From positions 712,725-776,724 of the forward strand of contig OMPR01000013.1 in the NCBI GenBank assembly GCA_900313015.1: a DNA stretch of 64,000 nt, written 5' to 3'. Shown here piece by piece: positions 63,895 to 64,000 of the stretch (position 1 is its first letter; every line of letters begins with the position of its first letter). The DNA comes from Rhodobacteraceae bacterium EL53 (GTDB lineage: Bacteria > Pseudomonadota > Alphaproteobacteria > Rhodobacterales > Rhodobacteraceae). Position numbers and translations under genes: made by a program. The notes beneath the pieces were generated by a model. It saw only the letters and a list, made by a program, of their open reading frames with translations. It was not told the origin of the DNA and made no database searches.

Positions 63895-64000
63895 CTTGCC
63901 TCAATCCTTTTTGTTTTACCTGCTCGGAAACTTGCGCCCACAATCGATAAATTGAGGCGCGGTTTCAATGCCCTGTGTGATGCGGGGGTAACATTGCAGA

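Noticed and set aside
1-64000. CRISPR arrays, tRNA or rRNA genes
   Set aside because: No regularly spaced repeat arrays and no tRNA or rRNA signatures were found on reading both strands.

Overview
The window looks like part of an extrachromosomal replicon (plasmid or chromid) of a marine alphaproteobacterium of the Rhodobacteraceae (Roseobacter group). The gene families and typical protein sequences fit this group: LysR/MFS/M20/M24 clusters, aggregation-factor-core protein, GntR-box-like control of Entner-Doudoroff genes. The right end carries a complete RepA-type plasmid module. It consists of a replication initiator of the RPA family (58613-59626, minus), an origin-like stretch with a DnaA box and three 22-bp-spaced direct repeats (59678-59757), divergent parA and parB (60007-62507), and an 18-bp parS-like palindrome (62521-62538). 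No rRNA or tRNA genes were seen.

Layout. 1-11 kb: the start of an SDR gene with a divergent LysR regulator, a cupin thiol-dioxygenase-like gene, and a minus-strand operon of class III aminotransferase, ectoine-hydrolase-like M24 enzyme and M20 deacetylase. Then come an MFS carrier, an ABM-domain gene, and a PNPOx-like flavoprotein coupled to a molybdopterin oxidoreductase with a 3' frameshift. 11-17.3 kb: a decayed fragment, LysR with divergent quinone reductase and SDR, a GNAT gene, and an aggregation-factor-core / TspO / CIA30 row. 17.3-31.5 kb: a glucose module. It holds gap-zwf-edd-eda (plus) behind two tandem LacI/GntR-type operator-like sites. Convergent to it is a minus-strand operon for a Gts-type glucose ABC importer, glucokinase and a Gfo/Idh/MocA oxidoreductase. 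Divergent from that operon is a GltR/GtrS-like two-component system. Together these would import glucose, phosphorylate it, and break it down through the Entner-Doudoroff route to pyruvate and glyceraldehyde 3-phosphate; pgl is not in the window.

31.5-39.6 kb: acyl-CoA synthetase and oleate hydratase, a methyltransferase and GNAT pair, a small membrane protein, a cupin divergent from TetR, and a LysR remnant. 40-51 kb: a catabolic-looking cluster with exported enzymes: AraC regulator, periplasmic amidohydrolase, OprB-like porin, arylsulfatase, LysR regulator, an esterase gene broken by two in-frame stops, and a Tat-exported YtcJ-like amidohydrolase. 51.5-58.6 kb: a DUF900 lipoprotein hydrolase, a dead IS5-family copy, a GSCFA / phytanoyl-dioxygenase pair, and a graveyard of IS3, IS110 and IS66 pieces next to the replication module. 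62.6-63.9 kb: UDP-glucose 6-dehydrogenase.

The replicon carries intact metabolic modules amid many broken genes. At least nine broken or partial genes are visible (molybdopterin oxidoreductase, a plasmid-type ORF, a HAD phosphatase, LysR, esterase, IS5, IS3, IS110, IS66), which suggests active decay. The best regulatory and replication signals, all read directly from sequence, are the iterons with DnaA box, the parS palindrome, the double operator before gap, and a perfect palindrome before the glucose-binding-protein gene.
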